From assembly GCA_905221605.1 (NCBI GenBank), contig CAJNDS010000435.1, forward strand, positions 341,001 to 405,000: DNA of 64,000 nucleotides. The letters run 5' to 3'. The notes beneath the pieces were generated by a model. The model was not told where the DNA came from and did not search any database. It was given only the letters and a program-made list of their open reading frames with translations. Each line of letters begins with the position of its first letter. Position 1 is the first letter of the stretch. The position numbers and the translations under genes were made by a program. Shown piece after piece: positions 21,242-31,400 of this stretch. The DNA is from Symbiodinium natans (lineage: Eukaryota > Sar > Dinophyceae > Suessiales > Symbiodiniaceae).

Positions 21242-24200
21242 CTGAAGGTTTGAGGGTTGAGTGCTTCGGGCTTAAGGTTTTAGGTTTAAGGTTTAGGGTT
21301 TAGGTCTCTTTGGCTCGTGTAATGCATCCCCGGCCGTGCTCACACCAGTCACCAATATTCTGTCGTGGCTTTGGGGAAAAGGGGAGGGGCGGGGGGGGAG
21401 AGGCAGGGGGCGGGGGGGGGGGGTCGTCCCAAAAATGGTTTTGGGTGTGGGGGGAGGATTTGGAAGGGGGTGCCTGTTCTGACAACCTATACACCTTCGG
21501 CCCGAGGCCTCGGCGGATTCCCTCATTGACTGCTAGCCAACAGTAAGGAATCTCATCTACACTCTGGAAGCCCACCCACAGGTGATTTGCTGGCACACAC
21601 ATGAGCACGGGACCTTAGTGCTACTGTCGGTCATCGGAATCCTGGCATATCCGGCGACGACTCTCTGCACATTGCTGTGGGTTACGTACAAGTATCCTCG
21701 CTGGCTTCGCTCTGACGCTGTTCTGGAGTATGATAGTTACATACTACGCTGTCTTGTTGGATCCTGGTTTCTTAGCGAACTTCTCTAGAAAAATCTAGAT
21801 GACGCTTTCCCAGCTGAGTTGTTAGCTTAAAGGGAGTGGTCTAGGGCGGGGAGGGAGGCGGATTTGCCCCTGGCGGGGGCTCTAGCATCCGGAGCAACAC
21901 GAGCATCATGAGCATCATCTTCCTCCGCCTTTCTCCTCATGGGCAGAGGAGCAGGGCTTTGTGTGCCCCTGGCGGCGTGGCGTTTCAGAGCATCATTGGC
22001 CCACCTTTTTCCAAAGCAGGGCGAGCCGGGATTTTTGTGGCCCTGGTGGCAGGGCGCCCCAGCCTCACGAGCAGCCATGAGCATCATTTCTGCGCTTATG
22101 GGCTGGGGGCATCCCAGCATTCGCCCGCCACTTGTCGCTGCAGCGTCCACAACAGCGAGCTGAGCCCCTGGGAGGTTTTGGAATTGGGGTTTCAGGCAGG
22201 GGGCCACACTTCATGTCAATTTCAGGCTTCAGAGTGTGTGGCAGGCAGCAGACCTAAGACCTCTAAGCCTTCCGTGACGTGCCGTCGGCTTTGCACGTGC
22301 TTGGTGCTTGAAAGCCGAGGACAGAGGAGTTGAAACCTTGCAAAGTGTTCACTTCTTGTTTGGACGCTTCCGGCCAGAGAGATATCAATTCTGCCTGCTC
22401 TTTACGGTCCTGAACTTCCTCATCGCCATTGTACCGGTCTGCTTGCCAGTAGCGCCACAGATTGCCGCCATGTGCGTGCTTCTGTGGGTCAAGCAGCTGG
22501 ACTCTGCTTTTCGGAATCTTCGGAGTTCTTCTTTGCCTACAGGGACTTTGAAAGGGTTCAGGTCTTGGGATTCTTATGTCATGTTGTATGGGGTTCTGGG
22601 GTTCCCGCTGTGTGCAGGCAAGTGCTGCATTGTTTGTGGTGGCCTTGGAGATTCGACGCAGTCAACTGGAGTGAGCTGCTGCTGTCTGGCTGCATTTTGC
22701 TTTTCTTCAGCTTGGCCACGCCCTTGCTGGAGTTGAAGGAGGAAGAAAGCACACGCGAAGCTTAAATGCGAAGCTCAGATGCAAAGCTCAAATCAGGATG
22801 GTTTTTTCTTGTGTGACTGAGTTTCTGTGCAGGACAAGGGCGCTGCTACCCAGCTCTCGATTTCTATGACAATCGCGTTTTTTGGCGTGCCAGTGTGCTT
22901 TGTCGGCGCCGCCGTGTGCGCGGTCTTGTCCAAGCGGAGTCGATCAAACAGGTACACGCTGTTCCTGTCTCATCACAAGGGGTCCGCGAGTTATCTTTGT
23001 CGGTATATCAAGGTGGTGACTGAAAAGTTGGCGCCGGACTTTCGTGTCTTTTACGACGCAGATAACCTTCGTGATTTGGATTCGCTGTTTGGCATTGTGA
23101 AGAACGACACGGACTCCTTTTTGGCAGTGCTAAGTAGCAACGTCTTCAGCAGTTTCTGGTGCACTGCTGAAATGGCAGTAGCAATGGCAAACAATGTTCC
23201 AATGCTCGCAGCTCGGAAGCAGGAGCTTGTTTCAGGTTTGGGAGTCTGAGCAAACAAGCTCCAGAGGCATGTCTTAGTGTCGAAGCATCTGTTGCCAAAA
23301 GGGTTTGGGGTTTTAGGGTTTTAGGGTTTAGGGTTTAGGGTTTAGGGCTTTGAACCCCCTTTGCCTGGACAAGCCCTAATAAGCCAAAAGGTGCTATCTT
23401 GCGACGACCTTCCGTGTGTTGACGATGACTTCATGGATCTCAGGTCGCATTCGGCACGTCCTTGCGATTTAGGCGTCGGGGCTGAGGTGTGCTTCTGCTT
23501 CAGAAGGGGCCCTAAGCCCTAAGCCCTAAGCCCTAAGCCCTAAGCCCTAAGCCCTAAGCCCTAAGCCCTAAGCCCTAAGCCCTAAGCCCTAAGCCCTAAG
23601 CCCTAAGCCCTAAACCCTAAACCCTCAACCCTCAACCCTCAACCCTAAACCCTCAACCCTAAACCCTAAACCCTAAACCCTAAATAGGTTTAGGGTTGAA
23701 AGTCTTCTTGAGTAAGGATCTGACTGCAAGCCGCTGGCCCGAAGAGCAGCATCTTGGCAGCAGGTCGATGCAGCTTGGGGGGTCTCCTTCCCTCTGCTTT
23801 TAAAACCTTTTAAAACCTTTCAAAACCTTTTGAAACCTTTTCACACCTTTTTGAAACCTTTTTACAACTCCTCTCTGCACATGTCTTAGCATCCGTGCGA
23901 TCCCAGTTTGCGCTTTTCCTGTTCAAGCAGAGAGTCTTCCGTACTCGACTCTCGAGCATTTGCCTGTCCAGAGAAACTATGAAACTACATCAGTGGCATG
24001 CAGCTTGTTCCTCGACTGTGGCAAACACTACGGGTCTAGGAGCTTCCACGATGCTCGCGCGAAGCTTGCAATCGAATTTCTTAGTTCTCTACGGCATAGC
24101 CCAACTCGAAGTCTCGACGCAGAGGGTCCGGTTGGGGCCAGGGATCAGAAGTTCCCAATACTTAACCTAAGGGGTGCCCCTAAGTCACGATGAGCCCAAG

Positions 24201-27003
24201 ATGTTTGATGGTCTCTTCCTGAAAATGAAACAATACCGGATATACCGGATCCCTGCAAACTTCTCACTTCTTAAAGGGCAAGTACGGGTCTACGTCGTAT
24301 GCGTTGAAGACGGATGAAGTTAGCAGCCAAGGCTTCTTCAGTTGCACAGCAATGGGTTGTCGTTGGAGGACATCAAGGCCGGGTTGGGCCCTTGATGCTG
24401 CTATGGCTGTTGTGGCGGTTATGGGCTTGGGTCTTTCGTGTCGTTCGGGCTTTTCTGGAGGATAACTACAGTTAGGGGCCATATCATCGGATCATGAGTG
24501 CCGTTTAGGTTTTCAGTTCTAAATAATCTGAGGCTCCAAGTAGGGTTGGTCGAATGGGCGGGTAGACTTCAGTTCTTCAGAATGTGGCAGGTCGGCGGCA
24601 ATTCACCATAATCCCGAAGCCCTGAACCCCTGAAAGTAGAGCAAATCGGCCTACTTTGGCATTAGCGAAGGAATCCTTACATGCGTTCGTGTCTTTTTTT
24701 ATATCCATTGTTAACTAGCGAACAAAGAGGGTTAAGCTATGCTGAGTACGTCTCTCCCTAAATGAAATTCGCGAAAATGTGTGAACATTCTCTGAGTTTA
24801 ACTAGCTGTGTAACTTAAATGGCGATGTTCTTAACTAGAAAATCCAGGAATATTGGCCTTCAACGAAACCATACGGCAATTAAGTCCCTGCCTCAGCAAT
24901 AGCAGTGGGGTCCTGCATGAGTTAATGCAAGTATGAACTAAGGGCCAAAATGCAAGTTCTTTGCTGTTTAACGAATGAAGATAAACAGAATACCTAAAAC
25001 ACAAAAAGCTATTTGTTTGGAGCTTTAAGTAAACCAATCAACTCTCAAAGCAATGCTAGCGAATGACCTGGCCTTTTAATGAAATGATAAGCTGCCACCT
25101 ATTCCAGACATTCTACATACAGTCTCATGTATATGTGCATATGTGCATATGTGCATATATGTGCAAATGTGCATATGTGCATATATGTGCATATGTGCAA
25201 ATGTGCATATGTGCATATATGTATATATGTATATATGTACATATGTACATATGTATATATGTATATATGTATATATGTATATATGTATATGTATATATGT
25301 AGATATGTATATATGTATATATGTATATATGTATATATGTATATATGTATATATGTATATATGTGTATATGTATATATGTATATATGTATATATATGTAT
25401 ATATATATATGTATATATGTATATGTGTATATTTGTATATTTGTATATTTGTATGTATGTATATATGTATATATGTATATATGTATATATGTATATATGT
25501 ATATATGTATATATGTATATATGTATATATGTATATATGTATATATATGTATATATGATATATGTATATATATATATATATATGTATTCATATATATATA
25601 TATATATATATATATCTGTGTAGATATACACATGGTTGCCTTCATCATGGCCCTCTTCAGAACCCACTATTCCCTCGGTGCCCCAAGCCCTGAACCAAAG
25701 ACTCCAAGCCCTTTCAGGAGGCCGTGGCTCATGTGCTGAAGCTTCCACACGTACCGCTCCTTCGCACCTTCAGCGCCTTGAAGCAGGAGGCCGCCATCAT
25801 CAAGATCCTGCAGAATGACTCTTACTTGCAGGTTTATAGGGGTGATGAGGACTCTTACCTGCAGGCTTATAGGGGTGATTAGGACTCTTCCCTGCAGGTT
25901 TATAGGGGTGATTAGGGTCTGGTAGCTTATGTCAAGGAAGCTCGAGTTATAGCCGCAAAATGTATGGCTGCGGACATCCATACCACGTCGCTCAAGTGCA
26001 ATCAAGTGCAATGTTCTGGAGGCATGCTTGCCAACTCATCAACATTTTGCCGCCAGAGATGCCCGCTTCCACTGAGTGTTTCACGTTCCACCCCTGCACC
26101 AGGGGGCATCACGTAAGTGCAGTAGCTGGGTGGGTGGCTCCTTGTGAAGGTTCGATTAGGGATACTTTCGCCTGGACAGCAAACTTCCACACATTACGTG
26201 TGTATAAACAGATAGACAACCAGTTCTCTGAATTGGCCTGGACTACTCTGCACAGCGGGCAAAGTACGAATCCTGGGTTCCACTACACCTCGCACTGTTC
26301 AGAATGTGCCTTGGCAGATGTCAACTCCGCACCTAAGGTCAGCGGATGTCCAGTGCTCAGGGAAGCCTCTCAGGGCTCTGTGGCAAGGGCTCGACTGCTG
26401 GTGTGTGGAGGTTCGAGTTTGGGTTTTGCAAAAAGGGGTGTTTTTGTAACCTGTAGTAATCGTGTAGGACGTGGATGGATGTCGATGGATGTAGATGGAC
26501 GTAGGTGGATGTAGATGGATGTAGGTGGATGTAGATTTGTAGATGGATGTAGATGGATGCGGGGAAGAAGTTTAGGTTGCTTTTTGCTTTTTTTCGTGCT
26601 TGGAGGTGCTGGGCCAGAATCGGTCTCCTCCATGCTTATCATGCAGCAGATTCTGCAAATCAAGCTTCATTGTCCTGTCTACACAGTTCGGCATGCGGAA
26701 GAAGTCAAGCAGGCGAAGAATGCCACGCAGATGGTGATTGTCCTTACTCAAGGGCTCCTTGCCGAAGAGGAGTTTGCCGAGCTGGTCCTTTCGACAGAAA
26801 TGGAGAGCTGGAGAAAAGTGGTTGTCAATGACGGTTCCTTCGATTTCCCTACGTCCAATTTCTATAGTGGCCTACAGAATCCAGAGCTTTCGACTATTTA
26901 CAAGAAGCTCTGTAGCTCTTTGGCGCTCCCGTACACGCCGCAGCTCTCTGAAACACTCCTTCAGCAGCAGATGGAGCATATTTGCCGAAGGACCGCGTTG
27001 TAG
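15587..27003 (+). CDS. Gene 2: OpuAC-like ectodomain + GCC2/GCC3 repeats + multi-TM + TIR-like receptor (multi-exon)
   Basis: Exons of a dinoflagellate-type composite membrane protein lie in order on the + strand: an N-terminal domain resembling glycine-betaine/quaternary-amine substrate-binding folds (15587-~16675), a short link (17626-17694), Cys-rich GCC2/GCC3 ephrin-receptor-like repeats (18057-~18545), a CxxxxxC link exon (19228-19314), several TM exons (20287-~20815, 21582-~21740, 22346-22492, 22618-22759), a TIR-like cytoplasmic domain (22833-23215, 23890-~24190) and C-terminal exons (25741-25831, 26606-27003, stop TAG 27001). Phases agree at the junctions that could be checked. Inferred role: surface sensing of a small solute coupled to a TIR-type output; the ligand and activity are not shown by the sequence. 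Introns hold telomeric repeats, a 62-nt G run and a 500-bp ATATATGT satellite. The true 5' end (signal peptide exon) was not identified. Confidence 0.75.
16488..16675 (+). CDS. Gene 2: OpuAC-like binding domain, part 2
   Basis: [30 protein letters not shown], then [17 protein letters not shown]. It corresponds to the MMQ-AT--MPLAIG and W-PD--F--L-P region of the same domain. The upstream intron contains a TTTTAGGGTTGACGG patch; the exon likely ends at TTCGAG|GCACAT (GC donor). Confidence 0.6.
17626..17694 (+). CDS. Gene 2: short linker exon
   Basis: CCAG|GATCTC…GACTAT|GTATGC encodes [20 protein letters not shown] and EDY (23 codons, phase 0 at both ends). It splices in frame to the WIQNN…WTSWVPD exon. 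Confidence 0.65.
18057..18545 (+). CDS. Gene 2: GCC2/GCC3 (ephrin-receptor-like) Cys-rich exon
   Basis: Starts [20 protein letters not shown] after CCTAAG|GAG. It then carries repeats such as [49 protein letters not shown] and [13 protein letters not shown], ending [20 protein letters not shown]. The CxxCxxGxY/F…G…C pattern is diagnostic of GCC2/GCC3 repeats. The exact 3' end is not fixed; the frame stops at 18561. Confidence 0.85.
19117..19420 (-). repeat. Two (CCCTAAA)n blocks around a micro-exon
   Basis: Blocks at 19117-19215 and 19333-19420 with the gene 2 exon 19228-19314 between them. Confidence 0.93.
19228..19314 (+). CDS. Gene 2: micro-exon between two telomeric blocks
   Basis: [20 protein letters not shown] then DARHCPEG: the segment that normally follows the GCC repeats in this protein type (WV…PLSVFRC…CPGG). 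It is flanked by (CCCTAAA)n at 19117-19215 and 19333-19420. GC donor GAAG|GCGCTC. Confidence 0.7.
20287..20815 (+). CDS. Gene 2: TM region, part 1
   Basis: After ATTCAG|GTGAGACT the frame encodes [20 protein letters not shown] (TM), [20 protein letters not shown], a third hydrophobic block ([18 protein letters not shown]), and [20 protein letters not shown] with RMNPN. At least four hydrophobic helices are visible. The 3' boundary lies near the GTACCC at about 20810. Confidence 0.75.
20948..21088 (+). repeat. Degenerate TTTAGGG block
   Basis: TTTAGGG units interrupted by variants (TTTATGG, TTGAGGG, CTTAGGG), in a gene 2 intron. Confidence 0.85.
21180..21241 (+). repeat. 62-nt uninterrupted G homopolymer
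   Basis: Poly(G) embedded in a G-rich region (21121-21241), with telomere-like sequence on both sides; inside a gene 2 intron. An assembly or sequencing artefact is possible. Confidence 0.9.
21582..21740 (+). CDS. Gene 2: TM region, part 2
   Basis: CCACAG|GTGATT opens [20 protein letters not shown], then [20 protein letters not shown] and [11 protein letters not shown]: one TM helix and a cytoplasmic loop. Donor uncertain. The preceding intron holds the 62-nt G homopolymer. Confidence 0.65.
22346..22492 (+). CDS. Gene 2: TM region, part 3
   Basis: [20 protein letters not shown] then [20 protein letters not shown] and AMCVLLWVK. The FLF-RFR-ERY motif is the loop preceding the last TM pairs in this family. 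It ends before the GC donor GTCAA|GCAGCT. Confidence 0.75.
22493..22617 (+). other. Gene 2 intron (GC-AG, 125 bp)
   Basis: Joins VLLWVK to [17 protein letters not shown] with correct phase. The two flanking frames differ, so an intron (or indel) is required. Confidence 0.7.
22618..22759 (+). CDS. Gene 2: TM region, part 4
   Basis: [20 protein letters not shown] then [20 protein letters not shown] and EEESTRE. The W-PW-R-D-VN pattern matches the family. Followed by a 73-bp GC-AG intron (22760-22832). Confidence 0.7.
22833..23215 (+). CDS. Gene 2: last TM and TIR-like domain, part 1
   Basis: Starts [20 protein letters not shown] after GTGCAG, a TM helix, then the TIR-like core: [55 protein letters not shown] and NNVPML. 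These correspond to the strand-A FLSHHK box, the D-D-L-DLD box and the FWC-E helix. A conserved NADase-type Glu cannot be assigned with confidence, so catalysis is not claimed. GA donor CTCG|GAAGCAGG in phase 2. Confidence 0.75.
23512..23690 (-). repeat. (CCCTAAG)n then (CCCTCAA/CCCTAAA)n
   Basis: About 14 CCCTAAG units, then CCCTAAA, then CCCTCAA, then CCCTAAA. The sorted variant order suggests local expansion. Confidence 0.92.
23890..24190 (+). CDS. Gene 2: TIR-like domain, part 2
   Basis: CTTAG|CATCCG gives [20 protein letters not shown], continuing the domain after NNVPMLAAR in phase, then [20 protein letters not shown]. The acceptor is preceded by a strongly repetitive ACCTTTT(N)AAA polypyrimidine stretch (23800-23870). 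The 3' end is not determined within the open frame to about 24193. Confidence 0.5.
25120..25625. repeat. ATATATGT-type microsatellite, ~500 bp (intron of gene 2)
   Basis: A (GTGCATAT)n/(ATATATGT)n array, with ATGTGCAT variants at the left end and pure (TA)n at the right. All six frames stay open over it and give meaningless Tyr-Ile-Cys/Met proteins; none is a gene. Confidence 0.95.
25741..25831 (+). CDS. Gene 2: helical exon after the satellite
   Basis: CTGAAG|CTTCC…TTGCAG|GTTTAT encodes [20 protein letters not shown] and [10 protein letters not shown], a helical segment typical of the region after the TIR-like domain. It ends inside the first of three 33-bp tandem repeats that each carry a TTGCAG|GTTTATAG-like donor. 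Confidence 0.6.
25818..25917 (+). repeat. 33-bp tandem repeat x3 spanning an exon-intron junction
   Basis: The unit is GACTCTTACTTGCAGGTTTA followed by TAGGGGTGAT(G/T)AG. Three copies with a few substitutions. The last exon bases and the 5' splice site are duplicated in each unit. Confidence 0.85.
26465..26572 (+). repeat. GATGTAGATG minisatellite in an intron of gene 2
   Basis: Tandem GGATGTAGAT / GGATGTCGAT / GGACGTAGGT words immediately upstream of the pyrimidine tract and acceptor of the last exon. Confidence 0.8.
26606..27003 (+). CDS. Gene 2: C-terminal exon
   Basis: [60 protein letters not shown] and [20 protein letters not shown], ending RRTAL and TAG. The strand-helix order (VIVLTQGLL…, VV.DG.FDFP…FY) is a second TIR-like alpha/beta unit or the end of the first, as in other dinoflagellate members. 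Confidence 0.7.
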
Positions 27004-28317
27004 GAACCTAAGCACTTCGAGTTGGGTTGTTAGCTGTTCTACTGGTATTGTGAGTGCGTAGGTATATATGAAGAAGCAGGGTCCGCATTTTCGAAGACCC
27101 CGCGATCGACTTCGCAAACGTCTCCTGACTTGCCTCTGAATGCAAAACCGTCGAAGCACCAACGTTTGGCTAGCCTTTTGGAGGTCTGCCGAACCTGAGT
27201 AAAAGGAAACAAGGCCGTACAGTTGCGATGTTCCCGAACCCTCTGAACCTTCTGACCGAGTGAATTAGAAGATGCATTCCTTATTTGAAGGCTTCGGGCA
27301 GTGTGTTTGCGGCCAAGATGTCGCTGTGTCCCTGAAGGCTTGCGGAACATGAGCAGCCTGGAGAAGCCACGGGGTATTGCAGCCAGTGGTCTTTAACCAG
27401 TTTTGGTATAGTAATCGATATATAATCCCGTTTTTGACTTTTATGATACTTCAAAAAGCCCAACACGTTGAGATTTCAACCTTGTTTCCTGCAGGAAACT
27501 TGCGAAATCAGGACAGCTCAACTATGCCATCATGGTCGTGGACTTTGACAAGTCGGACGTTGACAAGTCCGTCATCACCCTCTGACGACAACGTCGCCGC
27601 CGCCGAAGTCGCCGCCAACGACGTCGACGCTAAGGACGGCGGTGACGCAGCCAACGCTGGTCTTGAGGAGGACCAATGGGAGGGCTGCGGGCTTGCGCAC
27701 GCTAAAGTTTAGGGTAGAATTGCATCGCCAGTAAACGGGAACCATCTGCGTCCTTGCATGCGTTGCGTTGGAATCGAGTCTACCAGATTTGCTTCGGTCG
27801 AAGATTCGGAGTTTGTAACATTCAAGGCTTGTCAACCTCCAACCCTGAACCAATGGGTGTCGTTTGCTGAGGAGTTATATATCAGGAGTTATCAGTGTAG
27901 CATCGTTCCTGTTGATACTTGCCTTGGTTTTGCCAGTGGGCGGGCGGCGGGTTCACCAAACACTCACAAAATCTTGAAACCCAAGCCCATGCCTCACAGA
28001 GAGGACCTCGACCCGAACTTGCCCAACCCCAAGCCCCAAACCCTAAACCCCCAAACGTCTAGTTCCAGTTTGGGCGCACCCTGAAGGTGATTTTCTGAAG
28101 CGCTCCCTTTTACTGGCTGCCTCAGCCAGTCTCGGACTTGGCCCAAGGTCCTGAGAGCAGGGCGTTTTCACCGTAGAGATGCGGGAGCAAGCCCACCTTG
28201 AAGGCTGTAAGGGATGCTTGCTCAGGAGTTTAGGGTTTAGGGTTTAGGGTTTAGGGTTTAGGGTTTAGGGTTTCAGGTACACAGTCAGGGGATCTTTTGC
28301 GCCCGATTTTGTGCTTT
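27004..28317. other. Interval between genes 2 and 3; possible small exons only
   Basis: Two stretches have coding-like texture: 27522-27710 (an acidic segment DAANAGLEEDQWEGCG) and 27758-27960 (SVEDSEFVTFKACQPP). Neither matches a family I recognise. They may belong to the 5' part of gene 3. A TTTAGGG block lies at 28228-28276. Confidence 0.35.
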
Positions 28318-28318
28318 C

Positions 28319-28418
28319 AGCTCGGTGGTTTGCTGTTTCACCTGCGGACCGAACTTGGGACGAGGCGTTGCATTTTCCAGCTTGGCCTCTGCTCTTTGTT
28401 CGTGTCAGAAATGTTGGG
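28319..28418 (+). CDS. Gene 3 (probable): N-terminal exon fragment
   Basis: After TTTCAG the frame reads RWFAVSPADRTWDEALHFPA then WPLLFVRVRNVG, ending at a strong GTGAGTAAC donor. No domain is recognised. Assignment to gene 3 rests on position and strand. Confidence 0.4.
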
Positions 28419-31400
28419 TGAGTAACAGAGCGTGTGCAGTAGGCTTAGGACCCGAGGATCTCAAGTCTCAAGAACCGCCAGCAGGAGGTTTATTCTATCA
28501 ATATTCCGCCTGGCCTGCTGCTTGGATGGTGTTCAACTATGCTCCAGCGGGGTCGGCGGCTTGAGCCGGAGGCTCTTAAATTTAGAGGGGTTTAAGGGGT
28601 TTACGGGGGTTTAGGGGGGTTTTGGGAGGGTGGTTTAGGGGGGTGGTTCAGGGGTGTGGTTTAGGGGGTTTACGGGGGTTAACGGAGGGTTTACGGGGGG
28701 TTTCGAGGCCCCTCTCCTCCCCTCTCCCCTCTGCCCCTGTAGTGCCACCGCTGCTTTAGTGGTAGTTCGTAAGCCTGCAAGCCCTTGCACCGATCCCACG
28801 CAATAGCCAATCCTCCCATTAAACCCATCCCCCTGCACATTTTGGCCGATCAGCAGCTTGTAAGTTTTGATTCCCGAGATATGAATTTCTCCTCGTTCGA
28901 TGCAAAGGGTATGAATGCCGATTGGGCGTAGAAATCGTTCGCTTCGATGACGGGGCGCAGAAGCCACTCCCCTAGTTGGTACGTTTGGGCGCTGAAGCTG
29001 CTCGCATCTTACCGCGACGCAGTTATTTGTAATTCATTATCTTGTTGACTCTCCCCCTATGTAACTTACTTTTCAGTATGACACTGCATTCTGACTCATC
29101 AACCACACATCGAGCACTGCATATATATGTATATATATACATATATATATATAGTTTTTTTTTAGAATAAATTTTTTATGTATCTATACTTGCTCTTCTG
29201 GTTTGTGAGCCATTTTTTGTTGAACAATTGGGACATTTGGAAAAGGCCTCGATTGATTTTGGCATGCATTCATCGGTCGTATCTTTATCGTCGAGATGGG
29301 CTTTGACTTGTTGTCTCTTGGCATTTCCTTCTCTCGGATTGAATTCGAGATGGAGCTGGATCTGTGTTTGAATCTGGGAGTGGGGATTATTTCTTGTTTT
29401 ATGTTGGTTGACCTCTTTCCTCGAAGTCTTCTATATTAACCTCGAAACTGCTGCATTTGTGGAATAAAGGATTCTTGTTTTTCTGTGTTATTCTTGCCGA
29501 TGTTGGAAAGAATGGGAATGATGGTAAGAAGACAGCTTCAGCGGGGCATAGATACATCTTAAATTAGAAGTGTTAGTTCATGCTTGTTGAAATGAATGAA
29601 ACATTTTCTACGGATTATGATCTTCTAAGGATATTTTGGATATTGAGAGCTGGGAGATGACATAGTGGAATGATAAGGTGGGTTTTTCTTGTTGTTCAGG
29701 AATGAACTACTCATGCAATAGTACACGCCTTAGATTGTTGCGTCCATTTCCGGGTGTTACGTCTTCATCTCTTCCCATTTTTGGTATTTACATGTTTTGG
29801 TTGCGTTTCGGCTGCCTTTTGATTTCAGTGATCAATTCGGGAGGGCGGGCCATTTTCATGTCCCTATCGATCGTCTTACATATCTTGATCTTTCTGGAAA
29901 TAGAAGAATCTTCTTGTCTCGACGATTGTGGGAACAAGGAAGATGATCCGACCCCATGGCTTCATGATTGGTTGCTTTTGCAGAGAGAGGATTCTAGCCC
30001 AGAGTTTGGGGATGCTGATTCAAGGGTCAGTTGCAAGGGTGGAAAGGTGCCCCAGTTCTTTCAGAGTGTTCGCTTGCAAACAGAGGGAGGGATAATCGGT
30101 TACACGATTGCGGAAGTATGTTGTGAGGGCAAGAAAGTTAGGCAAGGAGAGCACAGGGGTTGGTGTGGGCAAGGTGATTTTAGACACACAATATCCACGT
30201 CGAAATGCCACGGTTTAGGTTTAGGGACGGCTCGGGGTGTTGGTTGTTTCAGGTTGAGGAGGGCCCCCTGAAACACCCGAAAGTACAGAGTGCTGTGATG
30301 CTTTTGCTGCTGCAGCTGGGTAGGTCTGTGCATTTTCCGTCAGCACACGCCATGCAGCCCGCTGCCAGATGCCAAGCTGACCTGCTGCGTGTTGCAGCCG
30401 CTCCCCAGGCCGCCACTATTCTGAAGGGCTTCGTTGCAGAGCTCTGCGGTGTCTGAGCTAAATTCTCTGCTTTGATGCGGGTCAGCTTACATGGTGAAAT
30501 GCTCAAGGTCAGAGGGATCATGGTTCGTTGCCAAGAACTGAAGTGTTGAAACAACTTGTGCGACTTGTCTTCGCTTAGGGGCCACTTTTTTGCGAAGTTT
30601 GGCTTTGACATCTCCACCCAAAGCCACGAACACACCTGGTTTACAGAGTTGACTCTGGGTTCCGGGATGTTACGGGAGCTTCCGTGCTGCTCCGGCATGT
30701 TTCCGGGTGGCCACCTCAGCCAATCGTCGACCCTCTGCAACCTTAGTCGACCCCGCGACCTTCAGCCCTGCGAAGGTGTTGCACGCTTTCGGCAAGGTCT
30801 TTGCACAGGGGCTCGATGCTGGTAGCTTTTTTGCAATGGGATTTCTGGGGGGATTGTGCGGAGAATCCAGTGCTTGAGGAAGCCCACAGAAAGGAAACCA
30901 TCGCCTGTCCGCCCGCTCCCAGTAGACTGTGCCTCTAAGATGCCCGAAATGGCCATTTCACCGGGTTGGGCGGCAGTGTGGGCTGAGCCTTTTGAGGATG
31001 TTCTTGGCTGTGTGCCAGGATTCTGATTCTGGAAACACTGCTACGCAGCCCATGGCTTCACACATAATATTCCTGTTGCCTCCGTTGCGTCTGTGGTACT
31101 TGAACCCTGATCCCAGAACCCAAAAACCCTTGAATCCTCTATACTAGCAGTCCTTAGTAGGGATTATAACAGGGGGTACTAGAATCCCTGTTCAGGACTG
31201 TTAGTGTGAGGGGGACATCCCAACTTTCGGCCGAGGTGCGGCTATGTTCCCCCACACCGTCGCAGGCCCAAGCGTCGACGTGTTTATCAGCCACAACTGG
31301 GGCGGAGGGCGCTGGGCGAAGCACTTGGGCCTCTGCATGTACTTCAATCTCAGCCTGGCTGTCAAGGCCACAGTTCAAGTGTCTTAGGCTTTAGGGTTTG

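Noticed and set aside
25076-25748. Overlapping 140-207 codon open frames on both strands (Tyr/Ile/Cys/Met-rich)
   Set aside because: They are translations of an ATATATGT microsatellite; every frame is open and no amino-acid signal exists.
29678-30271. 197-codon frame with hydrophobic N-terminus
   Set aside because: No family motif and unusual composition in an AT-rich stretch. Kept only as a note in the gap entry.
30249-30740. Minus-strand 163-codon frame
   Set aside because: No motif; overlaps the + strand exon 30253-30319, which has both splice signals.
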